Source: Acidimicrobiaceae bacterium
Lineage (GTDB): Bacteria; Actinomycetota; Acidimicrobiia; Acidimicrobiales; Acidimicrobiaceae
Assembly (NCBI GenBank): GCA_013044415.1
Contig: JABEUO010000207.1
Location: 1-18,958, forward strand
Direction of reading: 5' to 3'
Length of the DNA stretch: 18,958 nt
The notes under the pieces were generated by a model. The model had not been told where the DNA came from. It saw only the letters and a program-made list of their open reading frames with translations, and ran no database searches. How positions within the stretch are numbered: the first letter of the stretch is position 1; each line of letters starts with the position of its first letter. A program made the position numbers and the translations under genes. Shown here one piece after another: positions 1-7,349 of this stretch.

Positions 1-51
1 AGTCGCTAAGTCGCTAAGTCGCTAAGTCGCTAAGTCGCTAAGTCGCTAAGT
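1..51. repeat. 8-bp tandem repeat (AGTCGCTA), about 6.4 copies
   Basis: Six perfect copies of AGTCGCTA run head to tail from base 1 to 48, followed by a partial AGT. The array begins at the first base of the window, so its true length is unknown. It ends sharply at base 51 and is not inside a recognised gene. The unit length is not a multiple of three, so copy-number change would shift a reading frame if the array lay in one. It looks like a slippage-prone simple repeat rather than a CRISPR or iteron array. Function unknown. Confidence 0.9.
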
Positions 52-338
52 AAAGGTAATCCGGCTGAGTAATAGTTGCTCCTTCCAGCGAGGCAGGGCT
101 CGATCAAGGACCATCCATTTAAGCGCTTCCAACAATTCACCCATTTGTCAGAACACGCTCGTGCTAACCAAATAGCGTGGTTGATGGAGACTTCTGGCCA
201 TGGCCTTCGATAGCTGCACCTTCGTCGGCTACCCTAAAAAAGATGACCACTGATCAGCGAGAAGAGCTTCAACCAAAAATGTGGGTCGCAAATGGCTAGC
301 ATTTAATCAAAACCGCCAATTTGAGAAAAGGATGCTTA
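52..338. other. Gene-free region upstream of the aldo/keto reductase
   Basis: No convincing coding frame, tRNA or IS end is seen. The longest reading on the minus strand here is about 32 codons without a ribosome-binding site. The right end should hold the promoter of the reductase gene: a TAGCAT hexamer (TAnnnT type -10) at 297-302 is followed 36 bases later by the ATG at 339. No clear -35 box was found. Confidence 0.5.
297..302 (+). promoter_or_regulatory. Candidate -10 element for the aldo/keto reductase gene
   Basis: TAGCAT fits the TAnnnT -10 pattern common in actinobacteria. It would place the transcript start near 309-311, giving a leader of about 28 bases that contains the AAAGGA ribosome-binding site at 327-332. 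The surrounding 13-mer AAATGGCTAGCAT (290-302) recurs immediately upstream of gcvT on the other strand. No good -35 match is present. Confidence 0.25.
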
Positions 339-1319
339 ATGAAGAAAACGAAACTAGGAAGCCAGGGATTAGAAGTTTCGAGAATCGGGCTCGGTTGCAT
401 GGGAATGTCTGATTTCTATGGCTCCAGCGAGGAGAAGGATTCGATCCGTACAATCCATCAGGCAATAGATAATGGGGTAGTTTTTTTAGACACTGCCGAC
501 ATGTACGGTCCCTTTGAAAACGAGAAACTAGTTGGCCGAGCAATAGCCGGACGTCGCGACGGCGTGATTCTGGCAACCAAATTTGGAAATGTAAGGGACG
601 AATCGGGCGCCTTCTTAGGCATTCGAGGGGATGCAGCCTACGTGAAAAAAAGCTGTGATGCCTCTTTACAAAGACTCGGCGTCGACCACATCGACCTGTA
701 CTACCAGCACAGGGTCGATAGATCCACACCAATTGAAGAAACCGTATCGGCTATGGCAGATCTCGTAAAGGCCGGGAAGGTTCGTTACCTAGGACTCTCA
801 GAAGCGAGTCCTGCGACAATTAGACGTGCCCAGGAAATACATCCGATTTCCGCCCTTCAAACGGAATATTCGCTTTGGACCCGTGATCCCGAAAACGAAA
901 TCCTGGCGACGGTTCGAGAACTCGGAATCGGCTTCGTTGCCTACAGCCCACTAGGCAGAGGGATACTTTCGGGCCAAATTAAGTCCCTGGAGGACTTAGA
1001 CGAAAACGATACGAGAAGGCGACATCCCCGTTTTACCGGTGAGAACTTCGCAAAAAACCTAGAACTTGTCGACAAGGTCAATGAGTTTGCCAAAGCTCGG
1101 GGAGCCACACCAGCACAGATTGCCCTTGCCTGGTTGCTGGCGCAAGGTGAAGACATTGTTCCTATTCCAGGCACACGGAGCACTAAGCGGCTGCTTGAGA
1201 ATATTGGAGCTACAGAGGTAAAACTAACGGCAGAGGACTTAGCCCAGCTTGAGGCTGTATTTCCGCTAGGCGTTACCGCCGGCGATAGGTACCCAGACAT
1301 GTCAACCGTGAACGGTTAA
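339..1319 (+). CDS. Aldo/keto reductase (AKR13-like, NADPH-dependent)
   Basis: A soluble (alpha/beta)8-barrel oxidoreductase predicted to reduce aldehydes or ketones with NADPH; the physiological substrate cannot be read from sequence. Counted from the ATG at 339 (326 residues, normal for the family), the catalytic tetrad is visible as Asp51 and Tyr56 (DTADMYG), Lys81 (ILATKFG) and His124 (LYYQHRVD). The N-terminal GLGCMGMSDFYG motif is typical of the AKR13/YakC-like group. The cofactor-binding parts are seen near SPLGRGILSG and IPGTRSTKRLLENIGA. An in-frame TTG lies at 321, but the ATG at 339 is preferred: AAAGGA ends 6 bases before it and the protein then begins like its relatives. It is a single-gene unit, convergent with the cold-shock gene, and followed by a hairpin. 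Confidence 0.9.
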   Translation: MKKTKLGSQGLEVSRIGLGCMGMSDFYGSSEEKDSIRTIHQAIDNGVVFLDTADMYGPFENEKLVGRAIAGRRDGVILATKFGNVRDESGAFLGIRGDAAYVKKSCDASLQRLGVDHIDLYYQHRVDRSTPIEETVSAMADLVKAGKVRYLGLSEASPATIRRAQEIHPISALQTEYSLWTRDPENEILATVRELGIGFVAYSPLGRGILSGQIKSLEDLDENDTRRRHPRFTGENFAKNLELVDKVNEFAKARGATPAQIALAWLLAQGEDIVPIPGTRSTKRLLENIGATEVKLTAEDLAQLEAVFPLGVTAGDRYPDMSTVNG

Positions 1320-1329
1320 CCAAGATGAT

Positions 1330-1379
1330 GCCCCGGGCGGCCAATAAGGCACGAAAAAGTGCAGCTGGTCACCTGGGGC
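1330..1379. terminator. Long imperfect hairpin between convergent AKR and csp genes
   Basis: Bases 1330-1342 (GCCCCGGGCGGCC) pair with 1367-1379 (GGTCACCTGGGGC) at 12 of 13 positions, counting two G-T pairs and one C/A mismatch. A second small stem, GCAC/GTGC (1349-1352 with 1359-1362), sits inside. It starts 10 bases after the reductase stop codon. There is no U-run on either strand, so it may be a stem-only terminator or an mRNA 3'-end stabiliser. Confidence 0.5.
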
Positions 1380-1542
1380 GAGTCAAAACACCAGCTAACT
1401 TACCTTTTCAGCGGCTTAGATGAAGATAGGAACCGACGCCGCCCGTTGTTAATACAAACCAACGCTGGCCCAAAAACGCATTCCAACCAGAAACTTTCGG
1501 ATCGCTTGGAGCTATTTAACCGGCGGAATCGGCCTATCTTGA

Positions 1543-1743
1543 CTAGACGACTCGGAGGTTGTGTGCCTCTTCGCCTTTTCTACCGGGAACTACGTCGAAC
1601 TCGACCCTCTGGCCAACTTCGAGCGTCTTGTAGCCGTCGGACTGGATATTCGAGTAGTGAATGAACACATCGTCACCCTGCTCGCGACTTATGAAACCAA
1701 AGCCCTTCTCAGTATTGAAGAACTTGACAATGCCTGTAGCCAA
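1543..1743 (-). CDS. Cold-shock protein (CspA family, single CSD)
   Basis: A 66-residue single cold-shock-domain protein, the standard family length. These proteins bind single-stranded RNA and DNA in the cytoplasm and melt mRNA secondary structure. Both nucleic-acid-binding motifs are intact: RNP1 as KGFGFI (residues about 13-18) and RNP2 as VFIHYS (about 26-31), with the usual GIVKFFNTEKGFG opening and RVEFDVVPGRKG loop. The start codon is TTG at 1741-1743. The codon immediately upstream in frame is TAG, so no longer start is possible, and the protein aligns with the family from this residue. Only a weak AGAAGAG-type ribosome-binding site precedes it. The gene stands alone, with a long upstream region containing a stable hairpin. 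Whether it is cold-induced or constitutive cannot be told from sequence. Confidence 0.93.
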   Translation of the reverse strand: MATGIVKFFNTEKGFGFISREQGDDVFIHYSNIQSDGYKTLEVGQRVEFDVVPGRKGEEAHNLRVV

Positions 1744-1810
1744 CTAAATATTCTCTTCTTCTTAAGGAGCTCACCCATACGGCTCGCTCGTCTACTATCA
1801 ACCCGAACCC

Positions 1811-1841
1811 GATAAGTGCCCACTCGAAAGTGAGACTTATC
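1811..1841 (-). promoter_or_regulatory. Stable UUCG-capped hairpin in the presumed csp 5' leader
   Basis: Read on the minus strand, GATAAGT pairs with ACTTATC (7 bp). After a single bulged C, CTCACT pairs with AGTGGG (6 bp, one G-U), capped by a TTCG tetraloop. This gives 13 base pairs in all. It lies 68 bases upstream of the csp start codon. A candidate -10 (TATAGT at 1862-1867, minus) would put it in the transcript. cspA-type mRNAs are known for long structured leaders, which is the basis for the regulatory reading; a terminator role is less likely because no U-run follows. Confidence 0.45.
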
Positions 1842-1861
1842 CAAATTCAAAGCCTCAAGCA

Positions 1862-1867
1862 ACTATA
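1862..1867 (-). promoter_or_regulatory. Candidate -10 box for csp
   Basis: TATAGT on the minus strand matches the TATAAT consensus at five of six bases. A transcript starting about 7 bases later would have a leader of roughly 110 nt, including the UUCG hairpin. The -35 region 17 bases upstream (TTATTC) is a poor match, so this assignment is weak. Confidence 0.25.
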
Positions 1868-2094
1868 GCCTATGCAGCCCAGCGGAATAAAGTGCCCAAA
1901 TTCACCTCCATTACCCGAATTCCTCTCTCTCATTGAAAATTGGTTTCCGACTCAGTCCTTCCAAGTCTCTTAAATCCTCACTGTCCCCCGAATAGATGCA
2001 GCTAGCTGACTTAGAAGTCATCGAAGTACTCGATCGAGTTGATATAAAGGCAACAAATTAAATCTTTCCTTTCAACCACGGTGCCCACGCAAAC
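1868..2094. other. Gene-free region between csp and the marR promoter
   Basis: No coding frame with a plausible start and ribosome-binding site, no RNA gene and no repeat was recognised. An AT-rich stretch with TATAAA at 2043-2048 lacks a convincing -35. Confidence 0.4.
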
Positions 2095-2124
2095 TCGACT
2101 CTCCCCGATGTCCTAATGTATTAT
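2095..2124 (+). promoter_or_regulatory. Candidate sigma70-type promoter of the marR-ABC operon
   Basis: TCGACT at 2095-2100 (four of six to TTGACA) is followed after 18 bases by TATTAT at 2119-2124 (five of six to TATAAT). Transcription would begin near 2131, which excludes the upstream ATG at 2127 and supports the marR start at 2211. Just downstream, around 2131-2150, is a small GTGTATAC palindrome flanked by two CTCAC copies, a possible but unproven MarR operator. Confidence 0.35.
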
Positions 2125-2210
2125 CAATGCCTCACTATGTGTATACCTCACGAGTAGGCTGTTGGTTATGTGACCTTCGGGTTCTAAAAAGGGTGAATTG
2201 GGGATCCATC

Positions 2211-2747
2211 ATGGAATTAGGTCAGGATGAATTTGAAGCTGACATTGGTATTGCCCAAGGAGAAGTAGCTGATGAGTGTTCTCACCTCGCCGATTCACTT
2301 CTTTTCCTAGCAAGGACAATTCGCAAGTCTATTTCTGAGCAGCTGTCGGAGGTCGGAGTTACCTATGGCCAAGCGAGGATGCTACGGGCGGTAAGTGAGT
2401 GTGAAACTCCGCCACGCATGACCGAAGTAGCTTCCCTTTTGGAGGTCGTACCCCGCTCTGCTACATCGATGGTAGATGCCCTCGAAGATGCCGGGCTAAT
2501 TTCGAGGATTCCAGATCGATCAGATCGACGCTCAACTTTTGTACAACTTACCCAGAGTGGACGTGATCTGCTGATACACCTAGACGCGGCCCGAAATCGC
2601 TCTTCGGTCAGTCTTTTCGAACCGCTCGGCGAAGCTAGAAGGAGGGCCTTGATGGAACTACTAGACGAGGCTAAAACGCACAGCTGGAACCTTCCCAAAG
2701 GGTCGGTCGACACTGAAACATTACCCCAAAAAGAGGGCGAAAGATGA
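2211..2747 (+). CDS. MarR-family transcriptional regulator
   Basis: A 178-residue winged-helix DNA-binding protein, expected to act as a dimer and to repress its own operon until a ligand binds. The order is an acidic N-terminal stretch, a dimerisation helix (LADSLLFLARTIRKSISEQL), the helix-turn-helix (TEVASLLEVVPRSATSMVDALEDAGLI split over two helices) and the wing RIPDRSDRRSTFVQLTQSG, whose D-R-S-D-R-R pattern is the MarR hallmark. The frame is open back to an ATG at 2127, but those 28 extra residues (Cys/Trp-rich) look non-coding and precede the probable transcript start. The ATG at 2211, preceded by GGGG, is preferred. The stop overlaps the ABC gene start as ATGA, indicating translational coupling. 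The inducing ligand is unknown. Confidence 0.88.
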   Translation: MELGQDEFEADIGIAQGEVADECSHLADSLLFLARTIRKSISEQLSEVGVTYGQARMLRAVSECETPPRMTEVASLLEVVPRSATSMVDALEDAGLISRIPDRSDRRSTFVQLTQSGRDLLIHLDAARNRSSVSLFEPLGEARRRALMELLDEAKTHSWNLPKGSVDTETLPQKEGER

Positions 2748-4675
2748 ATGCAATGAGGGGCGGAGGCGGCGGAATGGCCGCAAACTGGGGACTGATGAGG
2801 TCCTTTCGTCGAGATCACTCGGTTACATCGCAGAAGTTGCCTAAAGGTTTGGTAAAGCGGATCGTTCGGTTTGCTCGACCCTACCGCTGGAGGCTTGCCG
2901 TTTTCCTGACGCTAATAATTATCGACGCAATCATCACCGCGTCTACACCGCTGATCTACAGAGCCATCATCGATAACGGCATTATCAAGAAGAATGTCAG
3001 GTTGATCATCTTTTTAGCACTCATAGTTGGGGTACTCGCCCTTTTTGACGTCGTTATTTCCCTATGGCAAAGGTGGATCTCGGCGAGGGTAGGCGAGGGC
3101 CTGATCTATGACATGCGTACCAAAGTTTTCGCTCATTTCCAGGAAATGCCGATCGCCTTTTTTCAGCGAACCCAAACAGGGGCATTGGTAAGCCGACTGA
3201 ACAATGACGTTCTCGACGCCCAGCAGGCCTTTACAGACACCTTTTCCTCGGTGGTCTCAAACATCATCAGCGTGGTAATCATGTTGATTGCAATGCTCTT
3301 TCTTTCCTGGGAGATAACACTCGTTGCCCTGGTCCTACTTCCAGTATTTGTAATTCCCGCAAGATGGGTTGGCAGGCGTCTGCAGGGGATTACTCGTGAG
3401 AGCTACAACCTCAACGCCAAAATGATCAACACGATGACCGAAAGGTTCAATGTTTCTGGAGCCATGCTGGTCAAGTTATTCGGGCGGTCCGAGGACGAAG
3501 TAGCAGCTTTTGAGCAAAAGGCTGGCAGGGTCAGGGATATTGGGGTAACTCAAGCGATGTATACCCGAATATTCATGGCTTCTCTGATGCTCGTTGCCTC
3601 GATCGCCACTGCGATAGTCTACGGATGGGGAGGAACCTTAGCAGCAAGAGGAGTACTTGCGGTAGGGACGGTTGTCGCACTCACTCAATATCTGACACGA
3701 CTCTATGGTCCTCTGACTGCCCTTTCTAATGTCCAGGTCGACATAATGACCGCTTTAGTTTCATTCGATCGAATATTCGAAGTACTTGACTTAGAGCCGA
3801 TGATAAAGGACACACTCGGGGCCCAGGACATACCTAGGGGCCAGGCAACCATCGAATTCGACCACGTCGGCTTCAGCTACCCCAAGCCTGAAGAAGTTTC
3901 CCTCGCCTCATTGGAGTCGGTTGCAGTCCTCGACCAGACGCCAAGTTCCCAGGTGCTTTACGATATAACTTTCGCCGCTGAACCGGGCCAACTTATAGCC
4001 TTAGTTGGTCATTCCGGAGCCGGGAAAACAACCATTAGCCACCTTGTTTCTCGGCTGTATGACGTGACCCAAGGGTCCATCAAGATCGCTGGAGTGGACG
4101 TTAGAAAGGCCACTCAGAGGTCCCTGCACAGTTGCGTGGGTGTCGTTACTCAGGACGTCCACCTCTTCCACGAGACCATCCGGTCGAATCTACTATTTGC
4201 GAAACCCGAAGCCACCGAAGAGACCCTCATCGAAGCCCTACGTGCAGCGCAGATTCTACCGCTAATAGAGTCACTGCCCGATGGTCTTGACACCGAGGTA
4301 GGGGAGCGGGGATACCGACTTTCAGGGGGTGAGAAGCAGAGGATAGCCTTAGCACGTCTATTGCTGAAGGCTCCAGACATTGTGGTACTGGACGAGGCTA
4401 CCGCCCATCTGGACTCCGAATCAGAAGCTGCGGTCCAGCTAGCGCTGAAGGCGGCCTTAGTAGGCCGAACTTCGATTGTGATTGCCCACAGGCTCTCCAC
4501 CATTAGAGAGGCTGATCAAATCCTGGTTATCTCCGACGGCCGAATAGTCGAGAGGGGAAGGCACGAGGAACTACTTGAACTTGACGGTGCATATGCTGAT
4601 CTGTATCGCACACAGTTCCAAAACCAGGCAACTGATGAAATCTCCCAAGAGCCGCTTCAAGGTAAGAGCGCTTAG
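2744..4675 (+). CDS. ABC transporter, fused TMD-NBD half exporter (multidrug/lipid type)
   Basis: A 643-residue half-transporter that should dimerise in the inner membrane and drive ATP-dependent export, most likely of drugs or lipids; the substrate is not readable. Residues about 50-345 form the six-helix ABC exporter membrane domain. The C-terminal NBD is complete: Walker A GHSGAGKTT (422-430), Q-loop Gln470, signature LSGGE (526-530), Walker B VVLDEA (547-552, with catalytic Glu551) and switch His582. The N-terminus carries a short Gly-rich basic leader (RGGGGGMAANWGLMRSFRRD). The early NBD has an insertion of about 20 residues (383-403) between the A-loop region and the next strand. It shares an ATGA overlap with the marR gene and has AGAGGG 7 bases before its ATG, so the two genes form one operon, the usual arrangement for drug-responsive efflux. 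Confidence 0.92.
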   Translation: MNAMRGGGGGMAANWGLMRSFRRDHSVTSQKLPKGLVKRIVRFARPYRWRLAVFLTLIIIDAIITASTPLIYRAIIDNGIIKKNVRLIIFLALIVGVLALFDVVISLWQRWISARVGEGLIYDMRTKVFAHFQEMPIAFFQRTQTGALVSRLNNDVLDAQQAFTDTFSSVVSNIISVVIMLIAMLFLSWEITLVALVLLPVFVIPARWVGRRLQGITRESYNLNAKMINTMTERFNVSGAMLVKLFGRSEDEVAAFEQKAGRVRDIGVTQAMYTRIFMASLMLVASIATAIVYGWGGTLAARGVLAVGTVVALTQYLTRLYGPLTALSNVQVDIMTALVSFDRIFEVLDLEPMIKDTLGAQDIPRGQATIEFDHVGFSYPKPEEVSLASLESVAVLDQTPSSQVLYDITFAAEPGQLIALVGHSGAGKTTISHLVSRLYDVTQGSIKIAGVDVRKATQRSLHSCVGVVTQDVHLFHETIRSNLLFAKPEATEETLIEALRAAQILPLIESLPDGLDTEVGERGYRLSGGEKQRIALARLLLKAPDIVVLDEATAHLDSESEAAVQLALKAALVGRTSIVIAHRLSTIREADQILVISDGRIVERGRHEELLELDGAYADLYRTQFQNQATDEISQEPLQGKSA

Positions 4676-4776
4676 TCCTCGACAAAATGGCTATGCATAA
4701 ACTTGGACGGCAGATGATATCGGTTTAACGGTCATCGAAGCGCCCAAAGACCTCGTCCCGCAGTGCGTAGTAGATA

Positions 4777-6318
4777 TCACCCTGAACCAAATTTTGACTC
4801 GGACGTGGTAGCCACACCCTTTATCAGTTCCTCGCATTCGGAGTCGAGGGCGAAGTCCTTGCCGTTTTCTAACTGCGAATCAGCCGCCTGCGCGTCGGCC
4901 CCGTGGAAATAGTAGATACTCTTGTGCCTTGATGTCCCACGTACAAAAACGAAACCTAGGATAATTCCAATTGCGATCACGTAATCGATCTGCGACCCAA
5001 TTGCCCTTGGACCATAGAAGACGAAGCCGAGCATAAATCCGAAGAACATCACGGTTGCAAGCCCAGATAGCCATGTCAGCAACCTATGGTGGTGCTGTTG
5101 AAGAGTGCCCTGATCGCTAGTGCCCTTGTGAAACCTACGGAGAAACACCGTGGCAGTAACTGAATCCAGAAAAAATTCTAGGACTAAAAAGAACCCGGCT
5201 GCCGAAAGTACTAAGCCGAAAAAGGAGTTCAGCGAGGAGAAGAGCGTCTGTGCTAAGGTCACCGAAAAGGCCGCACCTATGGTCACTATCGTCGCTACGC
5301 TTGGAGAGGATCGCCTGTTAGTCATCGAAAAACTTACCGGCACGAGCCCCTCTCTGCCCATTGCGTAAAGAGCCCTCGTCAAGATGAACGAAGTTAGCCA
5401 AAGGCCTCCGGCGGTCGAAGCTAGAACCGGAACCAGAATTAGCCACGGGGCACCGGGGACCAACCGATTTCCCCAAACCGCCATCGGGTTAGTAGCTCCC
5501 GCCAAAAGATGGAGGGGAGTTTCACCAAACATTAGCGGATAGATCAGAGCATAAAATCCGAGCGCCATGAATGCTCCGATGATCCCGCCAATACCCGGAT
5601 CGGACTTCGGGCGGTTGGACTCCTCGGAAGCGTAACTGTCAATTTCCCAACCGTCGAGGATGGTCGCAGCCACTACGGCGGTCACTATCATTCCACCAAT
5701 CGGAGGCTTGCCGAAATGGATGGGTACCGCAATTGCATGCCAACGCAGTATCGCTATCACGACTATCGCAGCCACAGAGACTAATTCGATCGCCAAGAAG
5801 ACCTGAGTTAGCTTGGCAGTCGGTCGAGCGCCGCGAAGCAGAGGTACCAGTGCAAACAGTGACCAGAAAAGCGCCATAGCCACCTCGGCGATTGCATTTG
5901 CCTTGTATCCAGGAAAGAGAAGATTGAGGCTATAGGTCGATGCCGGGATAATGATAGGGGGAATTGAGGTGAAGTAGGCGAGAATCATCACCCATGCCTG
6001 AAAACGAGAAGCCCTACCGCCTAACACTCGCGCTGACCAGTGGTAGGAGGCGCCGGCGTGAGGAAAGTGCTTGTTGAGAAGGCGAAATACAAAAGCACCG
6101 ATAATGAAGGGGATAGCAATTATCGCTATTGCCGGCAGAGTCCAAAGACCAGCATTTTCAGCCATAACACCGCCAGTAGCGGCAATAGAAAAGAGGGGGC
6201 CGACGCTCGAGACCGAAAGGGCAACGAGGTCACGGACGTGGAGAGACTGCTTGAGACCTTGAGCGCTTCCCGCTGGAGACGCCTTTTGGCTGGCCTTTCT
6301 GTTCAACCGCCCTGACAA
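4777..6318 (-). CDS. APC-superfamily amino acid permease
   Basis: An integral membrane permease of about 513 residues with roughly 12 hydrophobic segments, predicted to carry amino acids or amines in symport or exchange. Family features are the first helix with SVGPLFSIAATGG (the unwound substrate-binding segment), LLNKHFPHAGASYHW after helix 2, and DGWEIDSYASEESNRP with its conserved Glu pair near the middle. A hydrophilic N-terminus of about 28 residues and a C-terminal tail of about 45 residues lie outside the membrane part. The frame opens at GTG 6322-6324, but AGGGAG (6324-6329) is ideally spaced 5 bases before TTG 6316-6318, so the TTG is preferred. The gene is convergent with the ABC transporter (101-bp gap, no hairpin seen) and divergent from the hydrolase gene. 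Substrate unknown. Confidence 0.88.
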   Translation of the reverse strand: MSGRLNRKASQKASPAGSAQGLKQSLHVRDLVALSVSSVGPLFSIAATGGVMAENAGLWTLPAIAIIAIPFIIGAFVFRLLNKHFPHAGASYHWSARVLGGRASRFQAWVMILAYFTSIPPIIIPASTYSLNLLFPGYKANAIAEVAMALFWSLFALVPLLRGARPTAKLTQVFLAIELVSVAAIVVIAILRWHAIAVPIHFGKPPIGGMIVTAVVAATILDGWEIDSYASEESNRPKSDPGIGGIIGAFMALGFYALIYPLMFGETPLHLLAGATNPMAVWGNRLVPGAPWLILVPVLASTAGGLWLTSFILTRALYAMGREGLVPVSFSMTNRRSSPSVATIVTIGAAFSVTLAQTLFSSLNSFFGLVLSAAGFFLVLEFFLDSVTATVFLRRFHKGTSDQGTLQQHHHRLLTWLSGLATVMFFGFMLGFVFYGPRAIGSQIDYVIAIGIILGFVFVRGTSRHKSIYYFHGADAQAADSQLENGKDFALDSECEELIKGVATTSESKFGSG

Positions 6319-6477
6319 GAACACTCCCTGGAATAGACACTCACAAAATGCGAACTGCTTGCAATAACAACCAAACTAGTCCGAGTTGCATTCCGAAAGT
6401 TTGATTCAAATCGGCAATATTTACCATTTAACCGAGGGCCAGGGTAGGAAGGGATTATTGCCCTGAAGGTTAGTGCC

Positions 6478-6494
6478 GAGAAACCTAGTTTCTC
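6478..6494. promoter_or_regulatory. Perfect 7-bp inverted repeat between permease and hydrolase genes
   Basis: GAGAAAC and GTTTCTC are separated by only CTA, forming a 17-bp near-palindrome in the divergent intergenic space. It is about 90 bases before the hydrolase start and 160 before the permease start. Either an operator for a dimeric regulator or a leader hairpin is possible; neither is shown. Confidence 0.4.
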
Positions 6495-6584
6495 CTAAAT
6501 GGAAACTATCAAGCACGCGTCGATAAATTGATAGGGTGTAAATCGAAGGTACACGAAGTTTGCTCGATCCCGGAGGATGTTACT

Positions 6585-7337
6585 TTGACGTCAATTGACA
6601 TAAAAGACCAGCTTGTAGCTGGGACGATTGAAATCAAGGGTAGTGAGGGGGACCTCATAGAGGCTTATTACGCTTCACCGGTCGGCGAAGGACCGTACTC
6701 GTCGATGGTCGTAATCCATCACATGCCCGGATTCGACGATGCCACCAAGGAGATAGCCCGTAACTTTGCATATCATGGCTATCGGTCAATCTGCCCAAAT
6801 CTCTACTCCAGGGAGGCACCCGGCGCCTCACCAGACGACGCGGCTGCTGCCGCTAGAGCGCTAGGTGGGGTCCCCGATGAACGCCTCGTTGGGGACGTCT
6901 CGGGAGCAGTCGAATTCCTGCGGGCGCAAGCAGACAGCACAAAAAAGGTGGGGGTCATCGGCTACTGCTCAGGCGGTCGACAGTCCTTTCTAGCGGCTTG
7001 TAGCCTCGATCTGGACGCAGCGATAGACTGCTACGGAGCCTATGTGGTTGCCAGTCCTCCGGAGGGCGCCCCGCTTAAAGTAGGTCCGATACTCGATAAA
7101 GCTAAGGATCTCTCCTGTCCTCTCCTGGGACTTTTCGGCTACGAAGATAAATTTCCCACTCCAGAAGAGGTGGCAGAACTCGATCGAGTATTAACTCAAC
7201 TCGGGAAGGAACATGAGTTTCACAGCTACCCAGGAGCGGGCCACGCTTTTTTTGCCCCAAATCGCCCCAGCTATCGCGTGGAGGCAGCCAACGACGGTTG
7301 GCAGAGGATTTGGTCATTCTTGGGAAAGCATCTCTAG
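6585..7337 (+). CDS. Dienelactone hydrolase family protein (alpha/beta hydrolase)
   Basis: A cytoplasmic alpha/beta hydrolase of 250 residues, the usual size for the DLH family. The Cys-Asp-His triad is visible: Cys128 in the nucleophile elbow GYCSGG, Asp188 in LFGYEDKF, and His220 in PGAGHAFF. True carboxymethylenebutenolidases hydrolyse dienelactone in aromatic breakdown, but most family members have other or unknown ester/lactone substrates. No catechol-pathway genes are adjacent, so the substrate is left open. The frame runs back to a TTG at 6528, but GGAGGA at 6572-6577 lies exactly 7 bases before the TTG at 6585, and relatives begin about here; this start is strongly preferred. A DUF6295-like gene follows after 12 bases and the pair ends in a hairpin terminator. 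Confidence 0.9.
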   Translation: MTSIDIKDQLVAGTIEIKGSEGDLIEAYYASPVGEGPYSSMVVIHHMPGFDDATKEIARNFAYHGYRSICPNLYSREAPGASPDDAAAAARALGGVPDERLVGDVSGAVEFLRAQADSTKKVGVIGYCSGGRQSFLAACSLDLDAAIDCYGAYVVASPPEGAPLKVGPILDKAKDLSCPLLGLFGYEDKFPTPEEVAELDRVLTQLGKEHEFHSYPGAGHAFFAPNRPSYRVEAANDGWQRIWSFLGKHL

Positions 7338-7349
7338 GGCCGGTCACCA

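Noticed and set aside
1..51. CRISPR array or plasmid iterons
   Set aside because: Units are 8 bp with no spacers, and no cas or replication gene is nearby.
46..144. Minus-strand reading frame of about 32 codons ending in the 8-bp array
   Set aside because: Very short, no ribosome-binding site and no recognisable motif; the tandem repeat supplies the stop codon by chance.
1359..1815. Two overlapping plus-strand reading frames of 84-101 codons opposite csp
   Set aside because: They lie antisense to a clearly recognised cold-shock gene, lack ribosome-binding sites, and their translations are Arg/Leu/Ser-rich shadows.
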